Assembly: GCF_014873875.1 (NCBI RefSeq)
Contig: NZ_JADBEM010000001.1
Location: 8,060,001-8,124,000 of the forward strand
Length of the DNA: 64,000 bases
Direction: 5' to 3'
From: Actinopolymorpha pittospori
Lineage (GTDB): Bacteria > Actinomycetota > Actinomycetes > Propionibacteriales > Actinopolymorphaceae
The notes under the pieces: model-generated
What the model was told of the DNA's origin: nothing
The model's input: only the letters and a program-made list of their open reading frames with translations
Databases searched by the model: none
Made by a program: the position numbers and the translations under genes
Shown here: piece by piece, positions 42,369-50,981 of the stretch
How the letters are laid out: each line of letters begins with the position of its first letter
Position numbering within the stretch: position 1 is the stretch's first letter

Positions 42369-43933
42369 TGGGCCGCACAGGCATGGATCCGAAGGTCCGT
42401 ACCGAGGCGTTCAAGATCGGCTTCGCCACCGTCCTCCTCCTCTGGCTGGGGCGGCATCTCGGTGGTGCGGTGTGGTGGCTGGTCCGCCAGCCGGCGCTGT
42501 GGGTCGCGGCCGTCTCCTGGTATGTGGCGTGGCGGCTGTGGACCGGTTCCGGGCCGCTGGTCCTGGTGGGCGTGGCCGTGGTCCTGGTGCTGTCCCTCAT
42601 CGCCTGGCGGGTCACCTCGCCCGGGTCGTTCCGGGGTGTGGTCGCCTGGCCGGTGCGGTCGTGGTGGCGGCGCGTCACCGTCTACCGGAGCGACTGGCAA
42701 CCCCTCATGACCACCCTCAAACTCACGGCCAAGGACAGCGGGGACGAGCTGCTCGTGCCGGAGCTGCTGCGCGTCCGGTCGACAGCCACGGTGGACAAGG
42801 TGCGGGTGCGGATGCTGCCCGGCCAGGTGCTCGCGGACTTCGCGAAGAACGCGGACCGGTTCGCCACTACCTTCCAGGCCATCGACTGCCGCGTCCGCTC
42901 CATCCACCGCCCGCAGGTGCTGAGGATGCTGGTCTTCCGGATCAAACGCGCCACCGGCCGCATCGTCGAACCGCCCGCCCCGCGCCCGTCCCGGGTGCTG
43001 GAGCTGTGGTTCCTGGTCGAGGACCCCCTCAACACCCCGACCCCGATGTTCGCCGTCCCGGACCGCCCGAACCTGAAAGCACTCGGCCTGGCCGTCGGCG
43101 AGGACGGCCTCACATGGAACCTGCGGCTGCTGGCGAACCACCTGCTGATCATCGGCGCGACCGGCGCCGGCAAAGGGTCGGTGCTGTGGTCCCTGGTGCG
43201 ATCGCTGGGGCATGGGATCCGGGTCGGGCTGGTCGAGTTGTGGGTGGTCGACCCCAAAGGCGGGATGGAGTTCGCCGCAGGCCAGTCCCTGTGTGCCCGC
43301 TACTGCTACGGCGACGACGACACCACCAACACCGACGCGAAGCGGTCCTTCGAGCTGACCTACGCCGAATTCCTCGAAGCCGCGGTGGCCAAGCTACGGG
43401 AACGGCAGCGGCGGCTGCGGGGGATCTTCCGGATGCACCGCCCCGCACCCGGAGACCCGCTGCTGGTGATCCTCATCGACGAGATCGCCTCCCTCACCGC
43501 CTACGTCACCGACCGCGACGCCAAGAAGCGGATCGAGGCCGCTTTGAACCTGCTGCTGTCCCAGGGTCGGGCGGTCGGTGTCGTCGTCGTGGGTGCCGGC
43601 CAGGACGCCCGCAAAGAAGTCGTCGCGATGCGCGGGCTGTTCCCCACCCGGGTCGCTCTCCGGCTCAACGAGGCCGACGAGGCGGACATGGTGCTCGGCA
43701 CCGGCTCCCGGGACCGGGGGGCCCGCTGTGAAGAGATCCCCACCGCCCTGCCCGGCGTCGGCTACGTCCGGGTGGAGACCAACCCCGAACCCATCCGCGT
43801 CCGGTTCGCCTACATCGACGACGACGAGATCCACACCATGTGCTCCCTGTATGCACCCGGCGCGAAGCAGGCGGCTGGGCTGCGCATCCCCGCACATGCC
43901 AGCCATACCGACACCGAGGAGGTGACGGCATGA
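42368..43933 (+). CDS. FtsK/SpoIIIE-type DNA translocase (TraSA-like)
   Basis: 521 residues. Two or three N-terminal membrane helices (about 12-90), then a motor domain with Walker A GATGAGKGS (about residue 262) and Walker B VILIDE (about 370). Single proteins of this kind move double-stranded DNA between mycelial cells in AICEs, without a type IV secretion system. It starts at the TGATG overlap and its stop overlaps the next ATG. It is the transfer gene of the element. Confidence 0.9.
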   Translation: MGRTGMDPKVRTEAFKIGFATVLLLWLGRHLGGAVWWLVRQPALWVAAVSWYVAWRLWTGSGPLVLVGVAVVLVLSLIAWRVTSPGSFRGVVAWPVRSWWRRVTVYRSDWQPLMTTLKLTAKDSGDELLVPELLRVRSTATVDKVRVRMLPGQVLADFAKNADRFATTFQAIDCRVRSIHRPQVLRMLVFRIKRATGRIVEPPAPRPSRVLELWFLVEDPLNTPTPMFAVPDRPNLKALGLAVGEDGLTWNLRLLANHLLIIGATGAGKGSVLWSLVRSLGHGIRVGLVELWVVDPKGGMEFAAGQSLCARYCYGDDDTTNTDAKRSFELTYAEFLEAAVAKLRERQRRLRGIFRMHRPAPGDPLLVILIDEIASLTAYVTDRDAKKRIEAALNLLLSQGRAVGVVVVGAGQDARKEVVAMRGLFPTRVALRLNEADEADMVLGTGSRDRGARCEEIPTALPGVGYVRVETNPEPIRVRFAYIDDDEIHTMCSLYAPGAKQAAGLRIPAHASHTDTEEVTA

Positions 43934-44121
43934 ACCACCCTCACGACGAGGACCAGGCGGAGGACCTGGTGGTGGAGCGGTGCTGGCTGTGCCTCGGGTT
44001 CACCGACCTCGCGAACCTCGGCCCGTGCCCGGCCTGCCAGCCGGACCGGTTCGCCGAGTATCTGGCGATGCTCGCCGCGACCGCCCGCCACCACCACGAG
44101 ACGACCGAGGAGGGGTTGTGA
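43930..44121 (+). CDS. Small zinc-binding protein, 63 aa (element gene)
   Basis: CWLC and CPAC pairs about 15 residues apart form a zinc-ribbon-like motif; the rest is acidic and helical. It overlaps tra by 4 bp (ATGA) and the Rep gene by 4 bp (GTGA), so it belongs to the tra-rep-xis operon. Function unknown. Confidence 0.65.
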   Translation: MNHPHDEDQAEDLVVERCWLCLGFTDLANLGPCPACQPDRFAEYLAMLAATARHHHETTEEGL

Positions 44122-45695
44122 GGGCTTCGAGCTTGAACCGGTCGAGGGTTCCCCATCTGGCGGAGGCGACGGTGCGGGCGGGTGCGGTGCAGGCCGGGGT
44201 GTGTGTCCGCCCGATCGTCCGCCAGCTCGTCGACACCCAGACAGGGGACGTGCGCCTGGTGCCGATCCCGTGCCAGTCCACCCTCGCCTCCCAGTGCCCG
44301 CCGTGCGCGGACAAGGCGCGCCGGCTACGGATGCAGCAGTGCCGGGAGGGCTGGCACCTCGAGCACGAACCCGAACCCCCGCACCGGACCTCGCCGTTGT
44401 GGTGGCTGGCACATCCGGAGGTGTTCGGCGCCGTCGCCCTGGTCGCCACCGTCGCCGCCGCACTCCGCGCCAACACCGAGCGGCGGAAGCGGTCCACCCG
44501 GCGTCGGGACGACGTGCCCGAGCTGCCTCGGTTGAAGGTGGAGGACCGCACCCTCGGGCGTACGTTCACCGGCCGGGACGGGAAGACGTGGCGGCCCTCG
44601 ATGTTCGTCACCTTCACCATGGGCTCCTACGGACCCGTCCACTCCGACGGCACACCGCTGGACCCGGCCCGCTACGACTACCGCCGCGCCGCCCTCGACG
44701 CCCTGCACCTGTCGAAGCTGTGGGACCGCCTCACCCAGAACCTGCGCCGTGCCGTGGGCTGGGAGGTGCAGTACTTCGCCGCCATCGAACCCCAGAAGCG
44801 GCTCGCGCCGCACATCCACGCCGCGATCCGGGGTGCGATCCCCCGGGAGATCCTGCGGCAGGTCATCGCCGCCACCTACGCCTCCGTCTGGTGGCCCCGG
44901 CACGACCGCATCGTCTACCGCGGTGACCACATCCCCGTCTGGGACAGCGACACGGGCGGCTACGTCGACCCGCACACCCACCAACCGCTGGCCACCTGGG
45001 ACCAGGCGCTGGACGACCTGGACGCCGACGAGACCGCCGAGCCGGCCCATGTGGTGCGGTTCGGCCGCCAGTCCGACATGCAAGGACTGGTCGGCGGCAC
45101 CGACAAGGCGGACCGTCGGGTCGGGTACCTGACGAAGTACCTCACCAAGGCCATCGTCGACCCCCTCGACGACCAGGAGAACGGGGCCGTTTCGCCGGCG
45201 AGGGAGGCCCACATCGACCGGCTACATGCGCAGGTGCGGTGGTTGCCGTGTTCGCCGCGCTGCTGGAACTGGCTGGCCTACGGCATCCAGCCCAAGGACG
45301 CCGCCGACGGTGCCGCGCCCGGAGCGTGCCCCTCCAAGGCCCATGACCGGGAACACCTCGGCTGCGGTGGCCGCCGCGTCCTGGTCTCCCGCAAGTGGAC
45401 CGGCAAGACCCTCAGCGGCCACAAGGCCGACCGACTCCACGCTGTCCGCGCGGTGTTGGAAGCCGCGGGCATCGACGCCCCCGACGTCGACCGCTGTTCA
45501 GCAACCACCCTCGACGAGACCGGGCGGCCCCGCTACATCTGGCAGGCCATCGACATCGAAGACCTCCCCACCTACACCGAAGTCATCGCCCAAACCGTCA
45601 CCGAACGACAACGCTGGCGCACCCAATACGAAGCGGCCAAGGAACGCGCCAGTCCCAACCCACACAGCGATTCGGCAACCGATGACGCGGCATGA
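44118..45695 (+). CDS. repSA: RepSA-like replication initiator
   Basis: 525 residues from a GTG that overlaps the preceding stop. Family blocks: FVTFTMGSYGPV (about 168), DYRRAALDALHLSKLWDRL, QNLRRAVGWEVQYFAAIEP and RLAPHIHAAIRG, where His-x-His suggests an HUH-type rolling-circle nuclease centre. A four-Cys region near 390-420 (CSPRCWNWLAYG with a later CGGRR) may bind zinc. It replicates the excised circular form of the element. Confidence 0.88.
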   Translation: MRASSLNRSRVPHLAEATVRAGAVQAGVCVRPIVRQLVDTQTGDVRLVPIPCQSTLASQCPPCADKARRLRMQQCREGWHLEHEPEPPHRTSPLWWLAHPEVFGAVALVATVAAALRANTERRKRSTRRRDDVPELPRLKVEDRTLGRTFTGRDGKTWRPSMFVTFTMGSYGPVHSDGTPLDPARYDYRRAALDALHLSKLWDRLTQNLRRAVGWEVQYFAAIEPQKRLAPHIHAAIRGAIPREILRQVIAATYASVWWPRHDRIVYRGDHIPVWDSDTGGYVDPHTHQPLATWDQALDDLDADETAEPAHVVRFGRQSDMQGLVGGTDKADRRVGYLTKYLTKAIVDPLDDQENGAVSPAREAHIDRLHAQVRWLPCSPRCWNWLAYGIQPKDAADGAAPGACPSKAHDREHLGCGGRRVLVSRKWTGKTLSGHKADRLHAVRAVLEAAGIDAPDVDRCSATTLDETGRPRYIWQAIDIEDLPTYTEVIAQTVTERQRWRTQYEAAKERASPNPHSDSATDDAA

Positions 45696-45913
45696 CGAGA
45701 GGGGACAATTTGATGTCACGGAGGAGGAACGATGCGGGTGATGTCGTCCCGTTGTGGACTGTCGAGACGGTATCGAGATACCTCGGCGTGCCGGTAGCAA
45801 CGCTCTACCAGTGGCGGCATAGGGGCGTAGGACCGCGTGCCTACCGCGTCGGTCGGCACCTGCGGTATGACCCCGACGTCGTTCGGCAATGGCTCGAAAG
45901 TGAGGCGGCCTAG
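45692..45913 (+). CDS. xis: Excisionase (Xis), MerR-type helix-turn-helix
   Basis: 73 residues; the core LWTVETVSRYLGVPVATLYQWRHRG is a winged-helix DNA-binding domain, and the length is typical of AICE Xis. The ATG at 45692 overlaps the rep stop (ATGA); an alternative ATG at 45713 (MSRRRN) also has a purine-rich leader. It lies 2 bp before int, the usual xis-int pair. It directs the integrase towards excision. Confidence 0.88.
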   Translation: MTRGDNLMSRRRNDAGDVVPLWTVETVSRYLGVPVATLYQWRHRGVGPRAYRVGRHLRYDPDVVRQWLESEAA

Positions 45914-45915
45914 CC

Positions 45916-47100
45916 ATGGCAAGTGTTGAACGTAGGGTCCGAGATGGTCGCGTCTCTTGGCTCGCTCGCTGGCGTGATCCTGACGGCCGGCAGCGCACGA
46001 GATCGTTCGCCCGTCGTGTAGATGCAGACCGGTTCCGTAGCACGGTCGCAGCCGACCTAGTTCGCGGTCACTACCGCGACCCTGACGCGGGTAGCGAAGC
46101 CTTCGGACCGTACGCGTTGGCGTGGCTGGCGGCGCAGACCTTCGATGCATCGACGGCTGAGGCAGTAGAGTCGCGCCTGCGGCTGCACGCCTTGCCCACC
46201 CTGGGGTCAATGGCCCTCAGGCAGGTCAGACCATCGACCATCCAGTCCTGGATTCGTGGCCTTGAGCACTTGGCACCGACCTACCGCAAAGTGATCTACG
46301 CCAACGTATCGACGATCTTCACTGCGGCAGTTGATGACGAGCTGCTGACCAAGAATCCCTGCCGGGCGCCGTCTGTACGCAGGCCGAGGGCGGAGCGTGC
46401 CAGCGTGGTTCCTTGGTCGCGAGATCAGGTACTCGCTGTGCGTGCGGCTCTGCCCGACCGGTACGGCATCGTTGCGACGCTCGCGGCTGGGCTCGGGCTG
46501 CGCCAGGGCGAGGTGTTCGGGCTCTCCCCCGTCGACGTGGACTTCCTGCGGGGCCAGGTCAAGATCGTCCGGCAGGTGAAGCTCTTCAGTAGGAACCGTC
46601 AGGTCTTCGCGCTGCCCAAGGGCCGCAAGACTCGAACGCTTCCGTTGCCGGCCTCAGTCCGAGACGAGCTTGCCGCGTACTTGACGCAGCATCCGGTGAA
46701 GGCGGTCACGTTGCCTTGGTTGCACCCCGGCGGCGAGGAACACACGGTGTCATTAGTCGTTACGAGTCGCGAGTCGAAGGCGATCAATCGCAACTACTTC
46801 AACACGTACGTCTGGAAGAAGGCACTTCGCGAGACAGGGGTCGACCCGTCACGCGAGAACGGGTGCCATGCGTTGCGGCACTTCTACGCAAGCGCGCTCC
46901 TCGACGCCGGCGAGTCGATCAAGGCCGTCAGCGCCCATCTGGGCCACTCCGACCCAGGCTTCACGCTGAGGACGTACACCCACCTGATGCCCTCGAGTGA
47001 CGAGCGAACTCGCCGCGCGATCGATGCTGTCCTCGGTGTAACGGAGGTGTACCCAGCCGCTGAAGAGCAAGCGTCTCCCCAGGCCAAAGGCACTTTCTAG
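45916..47100 (+). CDS. int: Tyrosine recombinase integrase
   Basis: 394 residues. N-terminal AP2-like arm-binding domain, SAM-like core-binding domain (about 60-150), and the catalytic domain with Arg in GLGLRQGEVFGL, His-x-x-Arg in HALRHFYAS, His in LGHSDPG and Tyr in RTYTHLM, all present. The TAG stop is immediately followed by the right attachment core at 47101. It recombines the glnA 3'-end core with the element attP. Confidence 0.95.
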   Translation: MASVERRVRDGRVSWLARWRDPDGRQRTRSFARRVDADRFRSTVAADLVRGHYRDPDAGSEAFGPYALAWLAAQTFDASTAEAVESRLRLHALPTLGSMALRQVRPSTIQSWIRGLEHLAPTYRKVIYANVSTIFTAAVDDELLTKNPCRAPSVRRPRAERASVVPWSRDQVLAVRAALPDRYGIVATLAAGLGLRQGEVFGLSPVDVDFLRGQVKIVRQVKLFSRNRQVFALPKGRKTRTLPLPASVRDELAAYLTQHPVKAVTLPWLHPGGEEHTVSLVVTSRESKAINRNYFNTYVWKKALRETGVDPSRENGCHALRHFYASALLDAGESIKAVSAHLGHSDPGFTLRTYTHLMPSSDERTRRAIDAVLGVTEVYPAAEEQASPQAKGTF

Positions 47101-47117
47101 GCTCTACTTCGACATCT
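47101..47117 (+). repeat. attR core of the AICE
   Basis: An exact 17-bp copy of the glnA end. It is followed by AG, which would give a TAG stop after LYFDI, so it is the displaced end of the ancestral glnA. Beyond it (47118-47258) host sequence resumes, with an 8-bp stem (GTCCAGCG at 47150-47157 / CGCTGGAC at 47185-47192) that may be the original glnA terminator. Confidence 0.85.
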
Positions 47118-47258
47118 AGGTCGACCACCCGCCTGTCCAGCGGTCTCTTGTCCAGCGTCGTCCTCGCCCTCGCGGCGAAGGCGGCGCTGGACCGCGTCTG
47201 GGGCGGCTGATCCGCGAAGCCGCTTGACGCGGGCGATGGGACGGGCAGGATCAGTGGA

Positions 47259-47936
47259 ATGCGCGACGACTCACTGCTGGCGTTCGAGGACGAGGCCCGT
47301 ACCTTCGACGCGGTCCTCTGCGATCTGACCGAGGACGACTTCGCCAAAGCGACCAACTGTCCACCGTGGAACGTCAAGGAGTTGGTCGTCCACGTCGGGG
47401 TCGTGCTGCCGACGCCGGGAGCACTCGGCGACGCGCCTCCGGGCGACCCCGACCTCAGGGAGCCCGCCGACTACTACCGCCGCCTCGAACGCGGTACGAC
47501 CGGCTACCGCGACGACATCGTGAAGAGGACGCAGGACTTCGCCGTCGGGCTCGCCGACGGAGCCGCCGCGGCGGCGTTCCTCACGCAGCGCTGGCGTACG
47601 TCACTCGCGGAGTGGACGGCACGCGACCTCGACCGGCTGGTGACCTCGCGAGGGGGTGTGACCAGGCTCCGCGACTACATCGTGACCCGGGTGATCTCCC
47701 ACGCCGCGCACGGCCTCGACCTCGCGGTGAGCCTCGGTCGTGCGCCGTGGACGACGGAGACCGCGCTCGCCATCATGCGACCGGTGTTCGTCTCGCTGCT
47801 GGGTGGTGAGCCACCGGCCGCCCTGCGCTGGACCGACGCCGACCTGTTCGCCCGAGGCACCGGGCGCCGCGCCCTCGACCCGGCCGACCGCGACCTGCTG
47901 GGCTCGTGGGCCGCTCGTTTTCCGCTGCTGTCGTGA
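47259..47936 (+). CDS. Mycothiol-dependent maleylpyruvate isomerase-family protein
   Basis: 225 residues with the DinB-like N-terminal domain of the family: FDAVLCDLTEDDFAK, CPPWNVKELVVHV (metal-binding His region) and RVISHAAHGLDLA. Family enzymes use mycothiol as a cofactor, which fits an actinobacterium. The substrate is unknown. It is the first host gene after the integrated element, convergent with the WYL gene. Confidence 0.83.
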   Translation: MRDDSLLAFEDEARTFDAVLCDLTEDDFAKATNCPPWNVKELVVHVGVVLPTPGALGDAPPGDPDLREPADYYRRLERGTTGYRDDIVKRTQDFAVGLADGAAAAAFLTQRWRTSLAEWTARDLDRLVTSRGGVTRLRDYIVTRVISHAAHGLDLAVSLGRAPWTTETALAIMRPVFVSLLGGEPPAALRWTDADLFARGTGRRALDPADRDLLGSWAARFPLLS

Positions 47937-48007
47937 CGCGTCACCCCCTCGCTCCGTCCGTGCGGGTGGTCGGCAAGTCAGCGTGGTCAGCAGGGTCGGC
48001 GTGGTCG

Positions 48008-48979
48008 TCACGGCGGCGCTCGACGGCCGGCGTGAATGGCGTTGGCCTCGGCGAACGCGCGGGCGATCCGTACCGCCTGGTCGCGGAGACCGTCGGGGCT
48101 CACCACGATGACGTCGTCGCCGCCGAGCAGCCTGATCACGCCCAGGGCATGGTCCTCGTCCTCCAGCACGAGTTCGACGTCGACCCAGCCGTCCGGGTCC
48201 GGTTCGCCGATCGTTCGCTCCCGCGCCTGCACCCACCAGGCGCGCTGGACGGCGTCGCCGCGCAACCGAAGCCGGACGACGGTACGGGGAAAGGCCGAGG
48301 CGTAGCGCACCGACGTCTCCCGCCAGTGTGAAGCCAGATCGAAGTCCGCGGGACGCTCGAACGCCTGGTCGGTGACCGTGACGTCGTGGACGCGAGCCAC
48401 GCGGTACGTGCGGTAGTCGGTGCCGCGGAGGGCGACGAGATACCAGTTGGTCCCCTTGCAGACGAGACCGAGCGGCGCGAGCACGACAGTCGACCTCGAG
48501 GTGCCGTATCTCAGCCGGACCAGGTGGTCGGCGAAGACCGCCTGCTGCAACGACGGAAGCGCCGGATCGGACGACGCCGCCTCGCCCCACGGACTGCGAT
48601 CCACGTGCACGCGTTGCCGGGCGTGCTCGGCCCGGTCGCGGGCGGTGGGTGCCACCGCGGCCAACAACTTGAGGATCGGACCCTCACCCGGGTCGTCCAG
48701 GCCGAGGTCGGCCATCACCCCGCCGGTCTGGCCGACGACCAGTGACAACGCCTCCGTCGTGGTCAGCGAGGTGAGCCGGTTCCGGTAGGAGTCGACCAGC
48801 GACCAACCCCCGCCACCGCCGCGGGTGGAGTAGACCGGGATGCCGGCCCCGCTCAGGGCCTCCATGTCGCGCTGGATGGTCCGCGTCGACACGTCCAGGT
48901 CGCGAGCGAGCGCACCAGCGGTCGCCTGGCCGCGCGACTGGAGCAGCAACACGATCTGCAGAAGGCGTTCCGCGCGCAC
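48008..48979 (-). CDS. WYL-domain transcriptional regulator
   Basis: 323 residues: N-terminal HTH_11 domain (RAERLLQIVLLLQSRGQATAGALA), then a WYL domain with GLVCKGTNWYLVALRG and a C-terminal extension. Such regulators sense ligands or nucleic acid through the WYL domain. The GTG at 48979 has GGAGGGA upstream. Divergent from the VOC pseudogene, a common arrangement in which the regulator controls the neighbour. Confidence 0.87.
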   Translation of the reverse strand: MRAERLLQIVLLLQSRGQATAGALARDLDVSTRTIQRDMEALSGAGIPVYSTRGGGGGWSLVDSYRNRLTSLTTTEALSLVVGQTGGVMADLGLDDPGEGPILKLLAAVAPTARDRAEHARQRVHVDRSPWGEAASSDPALPSLQQAVFADHLVRLRYGTSRSTVVLAPLGLVCKGTNWYLVALRGTDYRTYRVARVHDVTVTDQAFERPADFDLASHWRETSVRYASAFPRTVVRLRLRGDAVQRAWWVQARERTIGEPDPDGWVDVELVLEDEDHALGVIRLLGGDDVIVVSPDGLRDQAVRIARAFAEANAIHAGRRAPP

Positions 48980-49063
48980 ACCGAACTCCCTCCGACGAAT
49001 ATGACAGCGGATGTCCGAGACGGCTGCCACGGTAGCGGCACAGTCACGAACTCCGGAGGCACC

Positions 49064-49455
49064 ATGAACGAACAGGCCACGACCGTGCCGGTCGGTGTGT
49101 CCCTGACCGGCGTCGTCCTCGACTCCCCCAAGCCGCGGGCGTTGCGGACTTCTACCGCCTGCTGCTCGGTTGGACGATCGGTTCGGAGGAGGACACCTGG
49201 GTGACGCTGCACGGTCCGGACGGCGGAACGCACCTGTCGTTCCAGCTCGAGCCGGCCTACCAGCCACCGACCTGGCCGTCGGCGCGAACTCACCAGCAGA
49301 TGATGCTGCACCTGGACTTCCAGGTCGGCGACCTCGACGCGGCACACGCACACGCGCTCGCGGTAGGTGCCACACCGACGCCCTGGCAGCCGCAGGTCTC
49401 GGTCCGCGTCTACACCGACCCCGACGGCCACCCGTTCTGTTTCTTCACGGACTAG
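49064..49455 (+). pseudogene. VOC/glyoxalase-family protein, frameshifted
   Basis: The ATG at 49064 (GGAGG upstream) opens GVSLTGVVLDSPKPRAL, then the frame is lost at about 49144. The next frame continues as ADFYRLLLGWTIGSEEDTWV and runs to the TAG at 49455 with family-typical MMLHLDFQVGDLD and YTDPDGHPFCFF. One missing G (GTTG-CGG where GTTGGCGG is expected) explains it. A real single-base deletion or a sequence error. Repaired, it would be about 130 residues, a normal VOC length. Confidence 0.8.
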
Positions 49456-49721
49456 GTGCCTTGCTCTTAACGGACTCGGCGTCCATTCACGATCTGGTCA
49501 TGGCATCGTTGCCGCTCGGCCCCGCATTCTTCGCCGCACGGACCTCGGGAATTCATGACCGCGTAGACATGCGTTCGCCACCTGGATCCCGACGATTCAC
49601 GGCCCGCACCGCCGCGGCCATCGCGGTCCCCCGGGTGTCCGGCGGCGGGTGGCCGCGGTCAAACGGGCATCCGGTGATCAACAGCGACAAGCCGGCTAGT
49701 AGTCTTTCTTCCGCGTAGACG
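49456..49721. other. Gap after VOC pseudogene
   Basis: 265 bp between the pseudogene and a hypothetical gene, convergent. Nothing recognisable. The sequence near 49470-49560 is less GC-rich than its surroundings. Confidence 0.4.
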
Positions 49722-50081
49722 TCAGGACGGGTTCTCTCTGACGAGAAACTCGACGATGGCGCGGGCATTGGCGATGTAGGCGATGCGGTCGATCTCCTCC
49801 GCCGAGAGCCAGCGGCGTCCGGTGCGAGCCTCGTAGAGCAGGGCGGCGACCTGATCGATGGTGTTCGGGTGGCGAAGCCACTTCGAGGAGCGCGCGGCGT
49901 ACTCCGCCTGTCCCTCCTCGCGCGCGGCAACGACCGCTTCGTCCAATGGACGTTCGCGTTCCGGAGCGACTGGCTCTCGGCCAGCGGCATGCCGGCCCCA
50001 GCTTCTTCGCCGGTTACCTGCCACAGGCAGGAGGGTAGCTCGCCACGCATCGTGTTCTGTTGGTTCTATCCGAACGTGCAT
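49722..50081 (-). CDS. Hypothetical protein, start unresolved
   Basis: The C-terminal ~65 residues look genuinely coding: SKWLRHPNTIDQVAALLYEA, RTGRRWLSAEEIDRIAY and VEFLVREN, helical with good codon bias. The N-terminal part is Arg-rich and less convincing. Possible starts are ATGs at 50081 and 50111. I do not recognise a family. It faces the frameshifted GNAT gene divergently. Confidence 0.4.
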   Translation of the reverse strand: MHVRIEPTEHDAWRATLLPVAGNRRRSWGRHAAGREPVAPERERPLDEAVVAAREEGQAEYAARSSKWLRHPNTIDQVAALLYEARTGRRWLSAEEIDRIAYIANARAIVEFLVRENPS

Positions 50082-50179
50082 CCTTCGGACACAGTCATCG
50101 GACACAGTCATCTGTTCCACGAGCACTACCGCCGCGAGCTGCACAGACCAGCGAGTCCACTCCGGTACCTTGTCCAGTC

Positions 50180-50658
50180 ATGGCCAGCGTGGACGACGAT
50201 TTCGAGTTCGACGACCGACCCGGTCGCATCGACCTGGACGCGCTCTGGGAGTTCCTCTCGACGCAGGCCTACTGGGGTCGGTGGCGCACCCGCGACGACG
50301 TACGACGGCAGCTCGACTCGGTCTGGCGGGTGGTCGGCGTCTACGAGCGTGCGAGTGGGCACATGGTCGGCTTCGCGCGGGCTGTCTCCGACGGCGTGGC
50401 CATCGCCTACCTCGCCGACGTCTACGTCTCCCCCTCGGTCCGGGGCAGGGGCCTGGGCAAGCGCCTCGTCGCGGCGATGATCGAGGACGGACCGGGCGCC
50501 GACTTCCGCTGGATGCTGCACACCGCCGACGCCCACGGACTGTACGCGGCTTCGGCCCTCCCCCGTCCCACCGGTATCTCGAGCGGCCCAGCCGGGTCGA
50601 CCGCATCGCGGGGGCGCCCTCGGCACCGGGACCCGACCCCGTCCTGGCCGACGGCTGA
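50180..50658 (+). pseudogene. GNAT acetyltransferase, frameshifted near the C-terminus
   Basis: Starts MASVDDDFEFDDRPGRIDLD, continues through YLADVYVSPSVRGRGLGKRL (acetyl-CoA loop) to MLHTADAHGLYAA, then leaves frame at about 50550. The next frame gives FGPPPSHRYLERPSR and ends at the TGA at 50656-50658. One missing base in GCGGCTTCGG accounts for it. The uncorrected frame runs on to 50746 with unrelated residues. Catalytic core present, tail replaced. Confidence 0.75.
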
Positions 50659-50790
50659 CCTGTCCCCGGTACCGATTTCGGCTGTCTGCCGGATGGTTGC
50701 CAACTGTTCCCGAATCGTCCCGGACCGTATGTCAAGACTTTCCTGACGCCGCGTTGCCGGGGCTCGGTGACGGCCGCTAAGGTAGCGGCC

Positions 50791-50856
50791 ATGCAGCGGT
50801 GCTATTGGTTTAGCGAGCCGGCCCTGGGTGGGCCCGGCAGCGCGAGCATCCGCTGA
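50791..50856 (+). CDS. Leader peptide with Tyr-Trp-Phe codons before DAHP synthase
   Basis: A 21-codon frame beginning MQRCYWFSEPAL, with consecutive Tyr, Trp and Phe codons at 50803-50811, the three end products of the pathway. It is followed by a terminator hairpin and then the DAHP synthase gene. This is the arrangement of a ribosome-mediated attenuator. A GGTAGCGG stretch precedes the ATG. Confidence 0.75.
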   Translation: MQRCYWFSEPALGGPGSASIR

Positions 50857-50911
50857 TCCCACCCCCACCCAGAGCCGGCAAGGCAGCGTCCACGGGGACT
50901 CTGCCTTTTTT
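50817..50911 (+). terminator. Attenuator region of DAHP synthase
   Basis: Stem A: GCCGGCCCTGGGTGGG-type arm at 50817-50832 pairs with 50864-50879 (15 of 16). Stem B: AAGGCAG..GTCC at 50880-50891 pairs with GGAC..CTGCCTT (50896-50907), one mismatch, followed by six T (50906-50911), an intrinsic terminator. Stem A overlaps the leader-peptide codons. The exact antiterminator pairing is not resolved. Confidence 0.7.
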
Positions 50912-50981
50912 CATGCCCCGAAGAGGGGGCCGGCCCGGGTGGTGCCACGGGGCGGTTCCCCAGAGGAAAGGACCTCCGACC

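Larger units (their letters stand above)
37702..47117 (+). mobile_element. Integrative conjugative element (AICE) inserted in glnA 3' end
   Basis: A 9.4-kb element (one core copy plus contents), bounded by a 17-bp direct repeat of the glnA end. Gene order: phosphotransferase, NUDIX (minus), GntR regulator, Pra-like activator, two small zinc-type proteins, FtsK-like transfer ATPase, small zinc protein, RepSA-like replication initiator, Xis, Int. The integrase stop codon directly abuts the right core. Genes from Tra to Xis overlap by 4 bp as one operon. This is the pSAM2-type set for excision, replication and intermycelial transfer of double-stranded DNA. All core genes look intact, so it may be active. 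Confidence 0.9.
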
